A stretch of 12,999 nucleotides of DNA from an uncultured Ruminococcus sp. (GTDB lineage: Bacteria > Bacillota > Clostridia > Oscillospirales > CAG-272): the NCBI GenBank assembly GCA_902783705.1, contig CACZSA010000347.1, positions 1 through 12,999 of the forward strand, read 5' to 3'. The translations under genes and the position numbers were made by a program. Under the pieces are notes generated by a model that made no database searches, was not told where the DNA came from, and saw only the letters and a program-made list of their open reading frames with translations. Shown here piece after piece: positions 1 through 5,884 of this stretch (the stretch's first letter is position 1; the number at the start of each line of letters is the position of its first letter).

Positions 1-2180
1 CGTCCGTTCGCGTACGGGAAGCAGAGGTCCCGGCTCTTCTCGAGCGTCGGCGCGCGGTTGTAGCCGGAATCGCACACGAGCGGGAGATCCGGGAAGACCT
101 CCCTCGCGATCCGGAGCCCGCCCTGCACGCGGTACGCCTTCTCCCGGAGCGTCTCGTCGCTGCCCTGCGAGAGATAGAAGTTCATCTCGTTGTTCATCGT
201 GATGAGGAAGAGCGACGGGCGGTTGCGATGGCGGAGATACAGGGCGCGCAGTTCCTTTTTCCAGATCTCGAGGGACCTATCACTTGGGATGTGGACGAGC
301 ATCAGCCACGACCATGTGCCCTCGAACGAGACGAGCATGCCCGCCCGGTCCGCCGCGTCGAGCCAGACGTCCGTCCACGGCGCGGCATGCGTCCGCGTTC
401 CGATCACGTTGTGCACGAGCGAGAGGCGGATGAAGGTCTCGGCGAGCCGTTTGTCGTTGGGCTTGACGTGCGCGGGCATATGATTCCCTCCGCGGACCCA
501 GAGCGGCCTGCCGTTGTAGATCAGCCGGCTGCCAGAGAGGGAGACCGTGCGGAACCCGACCTCCTCGGTATGGGTATCGATCACCCGCTCCCCGTCCGTC
601 AGCGTCAGGGTGAGGGCGTAGAGGTTCGGCCTGCCGGGCTCCCAGAGGCGCGGGCTGACCTTCGGCGTCTCGAAGGCGTATGTCCCCGCCTCGCCCGCGT
701 CGAGCGAGACCTCGCCGATCTCGCCTCCGCACAGGTATTCGCCCGTCACGGTATGCCGGAGCGCGTAGGAGAGCCGCCCGACGCGCCGGACTGCATCCCC
801 GTTCGTCACGGACGCTTCGATGCGCGCGCCGTCCAGCCGGGGCCGGAACCAGCAATCCCCCACGCGGAGCCTGTCGCAGACGATCAGACGGACGGACCGC
901 CAGATCCCGCCCGGATGGTTCGTGTAGAAGCCGTGCGGGAGATCGTCGGTGTTGAAGGGGCAGTGCTCGCAGTCGGCGGCGTAGAATTCTTCCCGCTCCC
1001 CGTCCCGCGCCAGCGCGTACTTGTCATCGATGCGCTCCTCTTCTGCGAGCGTCTCCTGCGGCAGAATGCGGCTGACCTTCACGGCGAGGACGTTTCTGCC
1101 CGGATGCACGTGTCCGGTGAGGTCGACCGTCATCGGGGCGAACATGCCGATGTTCTCATGGATCCGCTCACCGTTGATATAGATCTCACTTGCGAGCGCG
1201 ATGCCCTCGAAATCGACAAGGACGCTCTTTTTCCCGATCCCCTCGGGCAGGTCGATGTAATGGCGGTACCATGCGCACATTGTCTCCTGCCAGTCGAAGG
1301 TATAATCCATGCAGCGCGAGAACGCCTCGACCCAGTAGGTATCGCTCTGCCCCTTGTTCATCTGCTTCTCGCCCCAGGTCTCCCCTTCGAGCCATGCCTG
1401 CAGCGGGATCCAGCACTCCGGGACGTTCATCGTGTGCGCGGCGCGGTCATCATAGAGCGGCGCGGACGGATCGCCCGATACCTCCTGCTCCGGGAGGAAG
1501 AGCCAGTCTCCCTCGAGGGAGAGTTCCATCCTCCCCTCCGGCAGCATCGGGACGGAGAACGGACGGTACAGCGCGCGATGCCGCCTCCGGACCGCTTCCT
1601 TTTCTTCTTTGGAAAGCGTGGTGAGCACGAGATAATCGGGAGAGGCCGTCATGCCGTCCAGTGCGTCGGGAGCCGCGGGCTCGACGGAGATGTCCCGGTA
1701 CTCCGCTTCGGTATATCCGCCGCCCACGGCGATGCTACCCGCGTGAAACGGCGCGTCCGGATCCTCTGCGAGCAGCCGCGGGGACGCTTCCTCCCCGAGA
1801 TAGACCGCGATCTTCTGCCCGGCGCAGACGATCCGGATCCGGTACCAGACGCCCGGCATGACGGTAAAGTCGAGCGGACAGAGGCCGAGCATCCGGTCAT
1901 ATCCGTCCGCGCCGAGCCGGGAGAGATAGAGGTGATTGTGCGCGCCGCCGCGAAGCCCGACCATGTAGTGATAATCGCGGCTGTACCAGCGGACGGACGC
2001 CCAGATCTCCGTCTGCGGCGCGTCCTCGGGCGCCCGGGCGGAAAAGCGCAGCGCGAGGTTCTCTTCGTCCGTTTCGCCATGTACGGCGAAGGCATCCTTC
2101 GTGCGGATCGCGTCCCCGTCGAAGCGGCAGTTTTCCGGCCTGCCTGAGACGGTCCAGTCTTCTTTTCGCAAATTCAGCAT
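1..2180 (-). CDS. GH2-family glycoside hydrolase with N-terminal lectin-like domain (C-terminus beyond window)
   Basis: Seen: an uninterrupted reading frame from an ATG at 2180 to the window edge, 726 residues with no stop. Residues about 20-170 have the pattern of a concanavalin/LamG-type beta-sandwich (for example VWYRIRIV, then IAVYLG). A GH2 jelly-roll domain follows at about 215-440 (LSLEGDWLF; IYINGERIHENIGMF), then an Ig-like domain at about 445-550. The TIM barrel starts near 553 (YNGRPLWVRGGNH). ITMNNEMNF contains the Asn-Glu pair typical of the GH2 acid/base, with Glu665. The nucleophile Glu should lie past the window edge. Known: GH2 retaining enzymes include beta-galactosidases, beta-glucuronidases and beta-mannosidases; substrate cannot be chosen from this sequence. 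No signal peptide is visible, so it is probably cytoplasmic. The start is supported by GAAAGG about 9 nt upstream and by a promoter at 2280-2309. The gene is separated from the upstream unit by a terminator, so it is probably transcribed alone or with genes further left. Confidence 0.85.
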   Translation of the reverse strand, partial: MLNLRKEDWTVSGRPENCRFDGDAIRTKDAFAVHGETDEENLALRFSARAPEDAPQTEIWASVRWYSRDYHYMVGLRGGAHNHLYLSRLGADGYDRMLGLCPLDFTVMPGVWYRIRIVCAGQKIAVYLGEEASPRLLAEDPDAPFHAGSIAVGGGYTEAEYRDISVEPAAPDALDGMTASPDYLVLTTLSKEEKEAVRRRHRALYRPFSVPMLPEGRMELSLEGDWLFLPEQEVSGDPSAPLYDDRAAHTMNVPECWIPLQAWLEGETWGEKQMNKGQSDTYWVEAFSRCMDYTFDWQETMCAWYRHYIDLPEGIGKKSVLVDFEGIALASEIYINGERIHENIGMFAPMTVDLTGHVHPGRNVLAVKVSRILPQETLAEEERIDDKYALARDGEREEFYAADCEHCPFNTDDLPHGFYTNHPGGIWRSVRLIVCDRLRVGDCWFRPRLDGARIEASVTNGDAVRRVGRLSYALRHTVTGEYLCGGEIGEVSLDAGEAGTYAFETPKVSPRLWEPGRPNLYALTLTLTDGERVIDTHTEEVGFRTVSLSGSRLIYNGRPLWVRGGNHMPAHVKPNDKRLAETFIRLSLVHNVIGTRTHAAPWTDVWLDAADRAGMLVSFEGTWSWLMLVHIPSDRSLEIWKKELRALYLRHRNRPSLFLITMNNEMNFYLSQGSDETLREKAYRVQGGLRIAREVFPDLPLVCDSGYNRAPTLEKSRDLCFPYANG

Positions 2181-2226
2181 CGTCCTGTACCTTTCGATTT
2201 ATCCCATGAATTCGAATGGACGGAAA

Positions 2227-2255
2227 CCCGCGAATGGAGAAAAACCATGTGCGGG
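2227..2255. repeat. Inverted repeat in the GH2 gene leader
   Basis: CCCGC (2227-2231) pairs with GCGGG (2251-2255). Inside it, ATGG (2234-2237) pairs with CCAT (2245-2248), leaving a 2x2 internal loop and a 7-nt apical loop. It lies between the predicted transcription start (about 2273) and the GH2 start codon, so it could be an operator or an RNA hairpin in the 5' leader. There is no T-tract, so it is not an obvious terminator. Confidence 0.4.
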
Positions 2256-2279
2256 AGAATTCCAAAACAGCTTTGAATC

Positions 2280-2309
2280 ATGATAGCACAATCAACGCGG
2301 CCTTGTCAA
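2280..2309 (-). promoter_or_regulatory. Sigma-A-type promoter for the GH2 gene
   Basis: On the minus strand there is a perfect -35 TTGACA (2309-2304), an 18-bp spacer and a -10 TATCAT (2285-2280) with one mismatch to consensus. It lies directly downstream of the terminator at 2314-2339 and points at the GH2 gene. The predicted leader is about 90-95 nt. Confidence 0.75.
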
Positions 2310-2313
2310 GAGC

Positions 2314-2339
2314 AAAAAAGCCCGCCGGAGACGACAGGC
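2314..2339 (-). terminator. Rho-independent terminator of the GH51/hydrolase/metallopeptidase unit
   Basis: In the minus-strand RNA, GCCUGUCG (2339-2332) pairs with CGGCGGGC (2327-2320) across a UCUC loop: 8 pairs including two G-U wobbles. Six T residues follow (2319-2314). The wobbles become A-C mismatches on the other strand, so the element is directional. It sits about 30 nt after the metallopeptidase stop. Confidence 0.85.
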
Positions 2340-2371
2340 CTTTGGGGTATCGAGTAAGTCGGTACAGTCCA

Positions 2372-2770
2372 TCAGGGCGTCTTGACATCGGAACCCTTGT
2401 ACCGTTCCAGATACGCGGCCTTCTTTTGCGCGTCCTCCGCCAACAGGGACTTGGAATAGTGAACGCCGCCGAGGGATTCGAGATGATGCCGGAATTCGTG
2501 GCGCAGGACGGCGCGCAGAAGGGCCCGGGCTTCCTCCTTATCCGCACCCGGATGTACCCGGTCGAAGGAGCCCTTGAACATCACGATCTGCCGCATCCCG
2601 GAATAGACGAGGTACTGCCCCATCGTGAAGATATCGCCGCCCCGGGCGTAATCCGGGATCGCGAGCGCCTCGGACACGATCACGCCGCCGTTCAGATCCC
2701 GGAAGAACTCCTCCGGCAGCTCGTCCATCAGCTCCTCGATGATCGTTCGGTATTCCTCCAGCGTCAGCAT
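2372..2770 (-). CDS. Small HExxH zinc metallopeptidase family protein
   Basis: A 132-residue protein. Seen: the zincin signature HEFRHH, with His91, Glu92 and His95 as predicted zinc ligands and catalytic base, preceded by an N-terminal ELPEEFFRDLNGGV segment. Known: this matches a short 'metallopeptidase family protein' common in Firmicutes (about 110-140 residues, DUF-type, physiological substrate unknown), in which HEFRHHLE is characteristic. The start at 2770 is preferred because GGAGG lies 9 nt upstream. An alternative in-frame ATG at 2833 would overlap the upstream hydrolase by 44 nt and lacks a comparable site. It starts 19 nt after the alpha/beta hydrolase stop, so the two are probably co-transcribed. 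No signal peptide or membrane segment is seen, so it is probably cytoplasmic. Confidence 0.8.
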   Translation of the reverse strand: MLTLEEYRTIIEELMDELPEEFFRDLNGGVIVSEALAIPDYARGGDIFTMGQYLVYSGMRQIVMFKGSFDRVHPGADKEEARALLRAVLRHEFRHHLESLGGVHYSKSLLAEDAQKKAAYLERYKGSDVKTP

Positions 2771-2789
2771 GTCCCTGTCTCCTCCATAA

Positions 2790-3542
2790 TCATAGAGTTT
2801 CTCCGCCCGTGATCTGCCGGATCCGCTCGGCATACGCGTCGGGACGGTTGAGGGAGAATTCCCCGTGATGCATCCCCGGCAGGCGGTGAAGCGTGCACGC
2901 GGGAATCGTTTGCGCGACCATCTCTGCGGACCGCCGGATCTCCCGCGTCTCCCGTTCCCCGAAGATGACGTGTACCTCGGCCTGTGTATTTCGTATTGAA
3001 TCCTTCAGCGCGTAGGCGGTATTCGCCCGCATGAACGCAATCATGTCTTCCTTCGCGATGCGGCAGGTGTCGCGGTAGTACTCCTCGAAATAATCGTCCC
3101 GGATGCGCAGGGACCGGAACTGCATTTTCGCGAAGCGCCGGTTCCGGATCAGGCCGTAGCTGCTGCCGAACGCGGGCGCGATCAGGGCGTGCGTCAACTT
3201 CGAGGGGATCACCGCCGCGCTCTCGACGAGGGCGAACCGGCAGAGATCGGATCTGCGGGCAAGCATCTCAAGCAGAACCTGCCCGCCGAGCGAGAGTCCC
3301 CCAAGGAGGAGGACGGAACCGCCGCATTGCCCGTCGATGTAGGCGAGAATCTCCTCCGCGTTGTCCTCGATCGACGTGAACGGACGGTCGCACCCCGCGT
3401 GTCCGTCGAGGATCGGGAGGATCACATGATAATCGGAAGCGAGAAGAGAGGCCGCCTCGCGGTAATTCCACCACGAAAGCCCGCCGCCGTGCAGGAGCAT
3501 GACCACCGCTCCCCGGTCCGCGCCGTATTCCCGAAACTGCAT
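2790..3542 (-). CDS. Alpha/beta-fold hydrolase
   Basis: A 250-residue single-domain hydrolase. Seen: the oxyanion-hole motif HGGG (His18-Gly21), the strand/turn PILDGHAGCDRP (about 43-54), and the nucleophile elbow GLSLG with Ser84. The likely catalytic His is in GMHHGEF (His226). The position where the family normally carries Asp reads FGERET (Glu196 or Glu198), so the acid may be Glu. Known: the fold covers esterases, lipases, lactonases and C-C hydrolases; the substrate cannot be assigned. The start at 3542 is chosen because GGGAGG lies 7 nt upstream; an in-frame ATG at 3605 lacks such a site. It sits between an arabinofuranosidase and a metallopeptidase on the same strand. An accessory esterase acting on glycan decorations is one guess, but the family is too broad to decide. 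Confidence 0.8.
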   Translation of the reverse strand: MQFREYGADRGAVVMLLHGGGLSWWNYREAASLLASDYHVILPILDGHAGCDRPFTSIEDNAEEILAYIDGQCGGSVLLLGGLSLGGQVLLEMLARRSDLCRFALVESAAVIPSKLTHALIAPAFGSSYGLIRNRRFAKMQFRSLRIRDDYFEEYYRDTCRIAKEDMIAFMRANTAYALKDSIRNTQAEVHVIFGERETREIRRSAEMVAQTIPACTLHRLPGMHHGEFSLNRPDAYAERIRQITGGETL

Positions 3543-3575
3543 GCAAAAGCCTCCCTTCGCGAAGGATCGGATCGT

Positions 3576-3605
3576 TTTATCCGCCGTGCTTCCGTCCCGA
3601 CTCAA
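3576..3605 (-). promoter_or_regulatory. Weak candidate promoter upstream of the alpha/beta hydrolase
   Basis: On the minus strand, TTGAGT (3605-3600) and GATAAA (3581-3576) are separated by 18 bp, each matching four of six consensus bases. There is no terminator between the GH51 gene and the hydrolase, so read-through from GH51 is equally possible. Confidence 0.3.
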
Positions 3606-3635
3606 ATCCGGAGCAGCGAAAGACCGTCGGCGCTC

Positions 3636-5147
3636 TCACCGCAGCTCGATCACGTTCACGGAATGAGCGGGGAGCGTCAGGCATCCGTCAAAGGGCTGCC
3701 ATGCCGATACGGTCACGCCGACCTCCGTGCGTCCGATGTCGTTATAGGCGTCCGGGGAGGGGCCGTTCAGCGTGTGGATCCGCATCTCCCGCGGCGCGAC
3801 GTCGAGGAAGGCAAGATCAACGCGCTCCTCGGCGTCCCGGTTCTTGTTCACGGCGGCGACGGCGTATTCTTCCCCGCGCTTCGTCACGACGCAGTCCACC
3901 GCGTCGACGGTCCTCTCCCGGTTTCCGATCCTGCCGGAGAGCACGGGCACGTCCTCCCGCCAGAGATCGAGGACCGTATCCCCGAGAAGGTTGGCGTAGA
4001 GCTCGAAGACAAAGAACTGAGGCCGGAGCACGATGCCGTCCCGGTGCGTGAAGATCGCGCCGCGCGTGTTGACCGCCGGGGAGAAGCACGCCATGCGCAC
4101 GAGATCGCAGTTGCGGAGGCAGGTGTTGAGGAAAGAGGCCGAGAAAACCGCGTCCGCCATCGTGTAGATCGAATTGATGTCGTTCTTGTCCCGCTCGCCG
4201 AGCACCTTTTCCCGATAGAATTCCTCGTCCTCCCCGCGGTAGTTCTGGCGGTTCCACGTGTCGATGAAGTTCGGGTGATACCAGCCCCGGAGGTTCCATT
4301 CGTCATAGGCGATTTTGATCTTCTTCTCGAGGCCGAGCGCGGTGAGATAGGCCCGGACCCGGTCGATCGAGCCGCTGATCTCCTCTCCGGTGCGGAGCAT
4401 GACCGTGTCGTAGCCGTCCGGGATCGTGCCGCCCGCTGTATTGCCCCAGTAGCCGTGGATGGAGATCCAGTCGAGATAGCTCCCCGCGGCGCGGAGCAGA
4501 TTGAGGTTCCAGTCGAGGTTGTCGATGGAAGCGGCGGAGAGCTCAAGCGTCGGGTCCACGCGGAGCATCATCTTGGCGGACTCCCGCACGAGGCGTCCCC
4601 ATTCCTCCGCATCCTTCGCTCCGATCTCATGTCCGCCCCAGTTCTCGTTGCCGATGCTCCAGAATTTCACGTGATGCGGCTCCGGGAATCCGTTGGCGAT
4701 CCGCTCCTTCGCGAACCGTCCCATCTCGCGCAGGTTGCAGTATTCCACCCAGTCGCTCATGTCCTCGGCACAGCCCGTCCCGGCGTTTGTGCAGATATAG
4801 GGCTCGCATCCGATCTTGCGGCAGAGCTTCACGAATTCGTCCGTTCCGAACGCGTGGGATTCCTCCACCCGCCATGCCTTGTCGTAGGTCGGAATCCGGT
4901 TCTTCCCCACTCCGGCGTGCCAGTCGTAGGCGGAGACGTAGCATCCGCCGGGCCAGCGGATGATGGGCGTGCGGATCCGCTTCATCGCGTCGATCACGTC
5001 CGCGCGGAAACCGTCCGCATCCGCAAAGGGAGACGTCGGGTCGTACACGCCGCCGTAAACCTGACGGTGAAAATGCTCGAGAAAATGACCGTAGAGCATG
5101 GGGTCGGCCTGTCCGATGGAATGTCGGGAACTGCAAATGATTTTCAT
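3636..5147 (-). CDS. Alpha-L-arabinofuranosidase, GH51
   Basis: A 503-residue enzyme, the usual length for GH51. It releases terminal alpha-L-arabinofuranosyl residues from arabinan, arabinoxylan or arabino-oligosaccharides. Seen: an N-terminal YGHFLEHFHRQVYGGV segment; IIRWPGGCYVSAYDW at about 62-76; the acid/base in WSIGNENWGG (Glu168); the nucleophile in IAYDEWN (Glu283); and a C-terminal beta-sandwich from about residue 400. No signal peptide, so probably intracellular, acting on imported oligosaccharides. The start at 5147 has GGAGG 5 nt upstream; a longer in-frame start at 5270 would run through the predicted promoter. It is the first gene of a unit continuing into the alpha/beta hydrolase (about 93 nt gap) and the metallopeptidase. 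Family assignment is firm; exact substrate is not. Confidence 0.93.
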   Translation of the reverse strand: MKIICSSRHSIGQADPMLYGHFLEHFHRQVYGGVYDPTSPFADADGFRADVIDAMKRIRTPIIRWPGGCYVSAYDWHAGVGKNRIPTYDKAWRVEESHAFGTDEFVKLCRKIGCEPYICTNAGTGCAEDMSDWVEYCNLREMGRFAKERIANGFPEPHHVKFWSIGNENWGGHEIGAKDAEEWGRLVRESAKMMLRVDPTLELSAASIDNLDWNLNLLRAAGSYLDWISIHGYWGNTAGGTIPDGYDTVMLRTGEEISGSIDRVRAYLTALGLEKKIKIAYDEWNLRGWYHPNFIDTWNRQNYRGEDEEFYREKVLGERDKNDINSIYTMADAVFSASFLNTCLRNCDLVRMACFSPAVNTRGAIFTHRDGIVLRPQFFVFELYANLLGDTVLDLWREDVPVLSGRIGNRERTVDAVDCVVTKRGEEYAVAAVNKNRDAEERVDLAFLDVAPREMRIHTLNGPSPDAYNDIGRTEVGVTVSAWQPFDGCLTLPAHSVNVIELR

Positions 5148-5207
5148 GGTTACCTCCGTGACGCGGCATCGCTGAATGATTGAAATCGGGCCCTGTCCGT
5201 TACCGCC

Positions 5208-5216
5208 ATGATACCA
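5208..5216 (-). promoter_or_regulatory. Extended -10 promoter element for the GH51 unit
   Basis: On the minus strand, TGGTATCAT gives an extended -10 (TG-N-TATCAT, one mismatch). I see no good -35 at 16-18 bp, which is compatible with an extended -10 promoter or an activator-dependent one. The leader would be about 55 nt. Confidence 0.5.
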
Positions 5217-5276
5217 CATAATTGTTGCGAAACTGTGTACATCTCCGGATTTGCTGCGGAGAATCCCCATGCCCCC

Positions 5277-5305
5277 TTGCCGCGGATCAGAAAATGTGAT
5301 ACAAT
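5277..5305 (+). promoter_or_regulatory. Promoter of the VYAGP-protein/radical SAM pair
   Basis: TTGCCG (5277-5282), a 17-bp spacer, then TACAAT (5300-5305), preceded by TG one base earlier (extended -10, TGATACAAT). Predicted transcription start is about 5312, giving a leader of about 36 nt to the ATG at 5348. It is divergent from the GH51 promoter. Confidence 0.65.
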
Positions 5306-5329
5306 AGGGACAGAAGCATGATTTTCTGA
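5287..5329. promoter_or_regulatory. Inverted repeat around the -10: candidate operator
   Basis: TCAGAAAAT (5287-5295) and ATTTTCTGA (5321-5329) form a 9-bp perfect inverted repeat with a 25-nt spacer. The arms bracket the -10 element and the predicted start of the VYAGP/radical SAM transcript. This position suits a repressor site; chance similarity of AT-rich arms cannot be excluded. Confidence 0.4.
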
Positions 5330-5347
5330 GAGAGTGAGGACACCGAC

Positions 5348-5884
5348 ATGGCGGACAAAGGAGACAAAAAGAAAATATACCCTCTCATCAAGGGCTGGTT
5401 CCGCTCCGAAGACAAGTATCCGGACGGCGGGAAAAAGCCCGGGGGCATTGAGTTCAAGCGGGTGTACGCGGGCCCGGCGATCTCGGGGGTCTACGCGGGT
5501 CCCGGGATGCAGAACAACAATCGCAGGAACCTGCTGGTCTATGCAGGACCGCCGCGTCCCGATCCAAAGCCGATCGCGGAGCAGGAGGAAAAAACGGATA
5601 AAGAGCAGGACACGCCTTCGGAAAAGCAGGACGGGCAGGATAGCACCCCCGCGCCGGATCCCCGGATGTTCATGGCGGTCTATGCCGGTCCTCCGGTGTC
5701 CGCCCGTCCGGTCCCCGCCATGGCCATGCAGAACATGACCCGGCCGAAACCTGTTCAGCAGGCAGAGGAGGGCGGCTCCGATGTCTTCTGTCCGGAATGC
5801 GGCACGCCTGCGCACCCCGGCGCGAAATTCTGCACGGAATGCGGACACGACCTGCGGAACAGCCGGGATGGAGAGACCCCATGA
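5348..5884 (+). CDS. VYAGP-repeat protein with C-terminal zinc ribbon; probable radical SAM substrate
   Basis: A 178-residue protein of no family I can name with certainty. Seen: a basic N-terminus with YPLIKGWF (11-18); the pentapeptide VYAGP at 39-43, 48-52, 64-68 and 111-115; a charged Gln/Glu/Lys/Asp-rich linker at about 77-100; a Pro/Met-rich stretch at about 101-136; and a zinc ribbon formed by Cys148-x2-Cys151 and Cys162-x2-Cys165, each followed by Gly. There is no signal peptide or membrane segment. The start has AGGA 7 nt upstream and a promoter at 5277-5305. Its TGA (5882-5884) overlaps the ATG of the radical SAM gene (ATGA), so the two are translationally coupled. Inference: the VYAGP motifs are multiple modification sites and this is a RiPP-like precursor or modified protein. 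Alternative: a scaffold or partner of the enzyme rather than its substrate. Confidence 0.85.
   Translation: MADKGDKKKIYPLIKGWFRSEDKYPDGGKKPGGIEFKRVYAGPAISGVYAGPGMQNNNRRNLLVYAGPPRPDPKPIAEQEEKTDKEQDTPSEKQDGQDSTPAPDPRMFMAVYAGPPVSARPVPAMAMQNMTRPKPVQQAEEGGSDVFCPECGTPAHPGAKFCTECGHDLRNSRDGETP
5462..5692 (+). repeat. Four VYAGP coding repeats
   Basis: Copies at 5462-5476, 5489-5503, 5537-5551 and 5678-5692, with spacers of 4, 11 and 42 residues. The four DNA copies all differ at synonymous positions (GTGTACGCGGGCCCG, GTCTACGCGGGTCCC, GTCTATGCAGGACCG, GTCTATGCCGGTCCT) while the peptide is identical. Residues before each copy (R, G, L, A) and after it (A, G, P, P) are not conserved as a set. Confidence 0.95.

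Noticed and set aside
228..2147. Long plus-strand open frame opposite the GH2 gene
   Set aside because: It is an antisense shadow: the minus-strand frame has GH2 domain motifs and a catalytic Asn-Glu, a promoter and a ribosome binding site; the plus frame has none.
3554..3565. Palindrome CCTTCGCGAAGG next to the hydrolase ribosome binding site
   Set aside because: Only four pairs around a CGCG centre and no T-tract, so too weak to call a terminator or RNA switch.
3189..5183. 664-codon plus-strand open frame opposite the hydrolase and GH51 genes
   Set aside because: It runs antisense across two recognisable genes. GC-rich codon use leaves the complementary frame open; its product shows only arginine/valine-rich low-information sequence.
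5247..5266. GGATT/AATCC inverted repeat in the divergent promoter region
   Set aside because: Five-base arms with an 11-nt spacer are expected by chance; the 9-bp repeat at 5287-5329 is much stronger.
5797..5880. Upstream in-frame ATG that would add 28 residues to the radical SAM enzyme
   Set aside because: It lies inside the zinc-ribbon coding part of the upstream gene; the ATGA overlap with GGAG upstream at 5881 is the better start.
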